This document shows, in pieces, positions 63,794 through 64,000 of a stretch of 64,000 bases of DNA. Both the position numbers and the translations under genes were made by a program. The DNA is from Ensifer sp. Root278 (GTDB lineage Bacteria > Pseudomonadota > Alphaproteobacteria > Rhizobiales > Rhizobiaceae). The notes under the pieces were generated by a model. It worked only from the letters and a program-made list of their open reading frames with translations. It was not told the DNA's origin and did not search any database. The stretch lies in the NCBI RefSeq assembly GCF_001429285.1, contig NZ_LMJJ01000041.1:86940-150939 (forward strand), read 5' to 3'. The first letter of the stretch is position 1. Each line of letters begins with the position of its first letter.

Positions 63794-64000
63794 TTATTTC
63801 GTCAGGCGCGTAGCCATGGCCGAGGCTTTTTCGCCGATCGCCTTGAAGGCTGCGATCAGATCGGCGGCTTCTTCCGCCTGGAAGTAATTCGCTTCGGTCG
63901 TAGCGCAGGCCTTGAGCAACGCCTTGCCGCGATCCGGCGCCATGAATGCGACGGTATAGACCTGAACTTTGTTCTTTCGTGCGGTGTCGCACCACGTCAG
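63794..64000 (-). CDS. TadG/TadE-like VWA-domain pilus-assembly protein, C-terminal fragment
   Basis: The frame is open to the right edge, with stop TAA at 63794-63796; the start is outside the window. The 68 visible residues read WCDTARKNKVQVYTVAFMAP, then DRGKALLKACATTEANYFQA, then EEAADLIAAFKAIGEKASAM. This is the end of the VWA domain in TadG-type proteins (VYTVAF.A, LL..CA, Y..A....L..AF..IG). Those proteins belong to Flp/Tad pilus systems or related rhizobial TadE/G secretion-associated genes. Short fragment, so the call rests on this C-terminal pattern only. Confidence 0.75.
   Translation of the reverse strand: MTWCDTARKNKVQVYTVAFMAPDRGKALLKACATTEANYFQAEEAADLIAAFKAIGEKASAMATRLTK

Overview
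The window reads as chromosome of a Rhizobiaceae alphaproteobacterium, most likely Ensifer/Sinorhizobium or a close relative. This is inferred from family content and gene order, not from a database search. The pointers are a three-gene proton-translocating transhydrogenase (pntAA-pntAB-pntB) next to an aa3-oxidase subunit IV gene, a soxBDAG sarcosine oxidase operon, a glgP-glgB-glgC-glgA-pgm-glgX glycogen cluster, an Odc2-type ornithine/lysine decarboxylase, CtrA-type boxes, and rhizobial mosaic and palindromic intergenic repeats. Coding density is high and GC is high. I saw no rRNA, tRNA, CRISPR array, insertion sequence or prophage.

Layout. 1-4.2 kb: sugar catabolism (end of a sugar isomerase/epimerase, a Gfo/Idh/MocA oxidoreductase, a GH1 beta-glucosidase, an NAD-dependent epimerase). 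4.6-7.2 kb: methionine ABC importer metNIQ. 7.3-13.9 kb: GFA-type protein, tRNA hydroxylase TrhO, a DUF3592 protein, a split CYTH/CHAD pair, KDPG aldolase, DUF533 protein, GNAT and a small membrane protein. 14.0-16.7 kb: DUF1007 plus NicO/RcnA-like metal exporter and a LysR regulator. 16.7-22.6 kb: ornithine/lysine decarboxylase with a long structured leader, GNAT, two LysE exporters, VOC, ASCH and glyoxalase-like proteins. 22.7-28.2 kb: metal handling, with a two-domain multicopper oxidase translationally coupled to a ZIP transporter behind Fur-like palindromes, then a convergent operon of a His-rich COG0523 GTPase, a WD40 propeller protein and serine acetyltransferase. 28.4-31.8 kb: a small surface-polysaccharide group (GT4, GT2, flippase).

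31.9-36.3 kb: creatininase, MarR, LacI, 2-hydroxyacid dehydrogenase and a gamma-glutamyl hydrolase. 36.7-40.1 kb: a GGDEF/EAL protein with a degenerate GGDEF motif, then a FeeM/AHL-synthase-like acyltransferase gene whose promoter region holds two perfect CtrA boxes. 40.3-43.9 kb: aa3 subunit IV and transhydrogenase. 44-46.3 kb: DUF992 protein, TPR lipoprotein and rpsU, separated by repeat elements. 46.6-51.7 kb: soxBDAG. 51.8-63.6 kb: MaoC protein and the glycogen cluster on the minus strand, with an intrinsic terminator between pgm and glgX. The right edge holds the end of a TadG-like VWA protein.

The most promising material for follow-up is the CtrA-controlled FeeM-like gene, the multicopper oxidase/ZIP pair with its paired operators, and the structured leaders of odc and pntAA. 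Start sites are my choices from ribosome-binding sites, overlaps and family length.
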